A stretch of 64,000 bases of DNA from Chromobacterium sp. IIBBL 290-4 (lineage in GTDB: Bacteria; Pseudomonadota; Gammaproteobacteria; Burkholderiales; Chromobacteriaceae), in the NCBI RefSeq assembly GCF_024207115.1, contig NZ_CP100128.1, positions 1,240,001 through 1,304,000 on the forward strand, given 5' to 3'. The notes beneath the pieces are model-generated. The model did not search any database. It saw only the letters and a list, made by a program, of their open reading frames with translations, and was not told the origin of the DNA. Below are positions 62,428 through 64,000 of the stretch, piece after piece; position 1 is the first letter of the stretch, and each line of letters begins with the position of its first letter. The translations under genes and the position numbers were made by a program.

Positions 62428-64000
62428 TGAGCACCCTCCTCACGTAGGATTTCATCGATGATGGCGTCTGCAATAGCGTCCTGCTCGGCTTGCTCCTGTG
62501 GGGTGAGCGTTGATTTGCGGAAGCGCTTATGCTGCGCCATCTTACGCACGAACAACGCGTAATCCGGGTCGCGAAAATCGGCGGTAGAAAAGCCAAGGTC
62601 GGCCAGTTCGGCAGAGAGACGGCTGAGCTCGGCATCCTCTTCTGCCGTGCGCGGTGTTTTCACGAACAACTCATTGCGGCGGAACAGGCGACGCTCGGTT
62701 TCAATATCCAGCGTGGATGACAGGCCGAACAATTCGCTTTTAAGCAAACCCGTCACGCCCATGCCCTGCGGGTCTTCGTCAGGCACATCCACCGCCGTAC
62801 GGTCGCCATTGCGGCGCAGGATGTGCACTTGCTCACGCTTGAGGCTGCCCACCATCATCGGGTCGTGGGTAGTGATCAGGATTTGCGATTGTCCAGCAGA
62901 CATCTCAAAGACTCTGCTATCAACCGTGCCACTCTCGAATCCGTCTGCATGGCTATCACACAACACGCCTTCGATGTCATCAAAGTAGCGCAGCTTCCAA
63001 ATCGGGTTCAGATGGGTGTCCGGTTCATCCAGCAGAAACAAGCAGTGGTCTTCACGGGTGATGCGCATCAAGCCCAGCACGGTGAGCATTTGCAGCTCCC
63101 CTTCCGATAAATGGGTAAAGCTCACCTTGCCACCGTGCTCGTCCCGTTTCTTGACCGTGATACGCACCTCGTCGATCAAATCGCCAATGTAGGCGCCTTC
63201 GGCGTAGCGGAAGAAACTGTCAGCACTGCCGACCATTTCGCCCAGCTCCTTGAGCTTTTCCTGGCTCGGGACAAACAGGTAAAGCTGCTTCTGCTTTTCG
63301 CTGCGGCCACGAAAGTCGATCTGCTTGGTCGCTTCCTGCTCAATGGGTGCCCAAGCCACTTGCCAGAGCTTGTCCAGAAACTCACTCACCACATTGCCCC
63401 GCGCATACCAGAAGCGCGGGTCACCTCCGTTGAGCTCCCGCTCGTCGAACTTGCCGCCACGACGCTTTTCACGCAGGCGGTGCGGCTCTTTCAGCACAAA
63501 TAAGGCGGATTCCAGCGACTCAATGTGCAAATTTTTCAGCACCTTCTGGAATACCGGGTCGTCGGACAGCAAACAGGCTAACAATACCAATTGGCTGTGG
63601 CCACCGCGACAATAGAACAGGCGGCGCAGGCGGTCGTCACCGGCCTGTTTCTGCCGTGCGTCGCGGCGGCGTTTGGCCTCTTCAATGGCGCGGATATCCG
63701 ACTCAGAACCGGTAAAATTCTCTAGTAGCTGTTCGGATAGCACTTCGTCTGCGGTGATTTCCTGGCGCAGATTGAAGCGGCGCTGGTGCTCCTGAAATAA
63801 AGCTTCGATACGTTCGTTGCGGCCGGAATAATAGGCAAAGATGTGCGCCGGCAGCAGCTCGCGGTTTTTCAGCAAATAGCCCTGTGATTCGGCCTTGCCA
63901 TCCACCCATACATAAGGCCTTTTCTGTTTGGCCGTGTCGGCCTCGATACGCACCACATGTCCGCGAATGCCGTATTCCAGCGAGTAATCGAATGCCGCTT
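62424..64000 (-). CDS. ptuA: PtuA-like AAA ATPase (Septu system), cut by window edge
   Basis: At least 525 residues; the frame is open to the right edge and the start and Walker A lie outside. Seen: YYSGRNERIEALFQEHQ, a signature-like THLSEGELQMLTVLGLM, Walker B HCLFLLDEPDTHLNP, and switch region ILITTHDPMMVGSLKREQVHIL. The end is an acidic, helical tail. The ABC-like arrangement with an insertion and the coupled HNH gene match PtuA of Septu. Forms higher-order complexes with PtuB in known systems. Confidence 0.85.
   Translation of the reverse strand, partial: AAFDYSLEYGIRGHVVRIEADTAKQKRPYVWVDGKAESQGYLLKNRELLPAHIFAYYSGRNERIEALFQEHQRRFNLRQEITADEVLSEQLLENFTGSESDIRAIEEAKRRRDARQKQAGDDRLRRLFYCRGGHSQLVLLACLLSDDPVFQKVLKNLHIESLESALFVLKEPHRLREKRRGGKFDERELNGGDPRFWYARGNVVSEFLDKLWQVAWAPIEQEATKQIDFRGRSEKQKQLYLFVPSQEKLKELGEMVGSADSFFRYAEGAYIGDLIDEVRITVKKRDEHGGKVSFTHLSEGELQMLTVLGLMRITREDHCLFLLDEPDTHLNPIWKLRYFDDIEGVLCDSHADGFESGTVDSRVFEMSAGQSQILITTHDPMMVGSLKREQVHILRRNGDRTAVDVPDEDPQGMGVTGLLKSELFGLSSTLDIETERRLFRRNELFVKTPRTAEEDAELSRLSAELADLGFSTADFRDPDYALFVRKMAQHKRFRKSTLTPQEQAEQDAIADAIIDEILREEGAQ

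Overview
The window looks like the replication-origin region of a Chromobacteriaceae (Neisseriales, Betaproteobacteria) chromosome, most like Chromobacterium or a close relative. The evidence is the gene order mnmE, yidC, yidD, rnpA, rpmH | dnaA, dnaN, gyrB, the GC-rich core genes, and ResB/CcsB (system II) cytochrome c maturation at the left edge. The organism call is an inference from gene content, not from a database match.

Layout. 1-10.8 kb: GC-rich housekeeping and accessory genes (cytochrome c maturation, a TerC/CBS/CorC membrane protein, a GIY-YIG protein, two MFS transporters, LysR, a PEP-mutase-like lyase, and an Ada/AraC/AlkA-type protein that seems to lack its glycosylase core). 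10.8-13.7 kb: a strikingly AT-rich insert with a radical SAM/SPASM peptide maturase and three unannotated 47-49 codon genes with double-glycine-like leaders and short cysteine-containing cores, i.e. a candidate RiPP cluster. 14.1-20.8 kb: an eight-gene minus-strand operon with a divergent Lrp-type regulator. It encodes a BacA-like prephenate decarboxylase, a class IV aminotransferase, a PaaK-like adenylating enzyme, an ornithine-cyclodeaminase-family reductase, an AhpD-like protein, DUF2000 and Dabb proteins and a LysE exporter, which suggests a prephenate-derived non-proteinogenic amino acid. 20.9-30.8 kb: the conserved origin block.

30.8-64 kb is accessory DNA rich in conflict systems. Directly after gyrB, between two copies of the gyrB terminator sequence, lies a translationally coupled three-gene operon: an SF1 helicase, a DarT-like (DUF4433) ADP-ribosyltransferase, and an ADP-ribosylglycohydrolase fused to a VOC domain. 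It is followed by an Abi-like HEPN protein, IS5-family debris, an ABC-three-component (Lamassu-related) operon, a Tn7-like tnsA-tnsB-tnsC-tniQ module with a small HTH gene, an orphan HTH gene fused to an hsdR relic, a type VI secretion VgrG / VRR-NUC effector / DUF3396 immunity set, a hipBA module with visible operators, and at the right edge a Septu-like ptuA-ptuB pair followed by a NucS-like nuclease gene.

Best candidates for something undescribed: (1) the radical SAM peptide cluster and its three small precursors; (2) the helicase-DarT-glycohydrolase/VOC operon, in which a DraG-type hydrolase replaces the usual DarG macrodomain antitoxin; (3) the prephenate-decarboxylase operon, which has no cupin or short-chain reductase of the bacilysin type. 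Both window edges cut genes (resB on the left, ptuA on the right).
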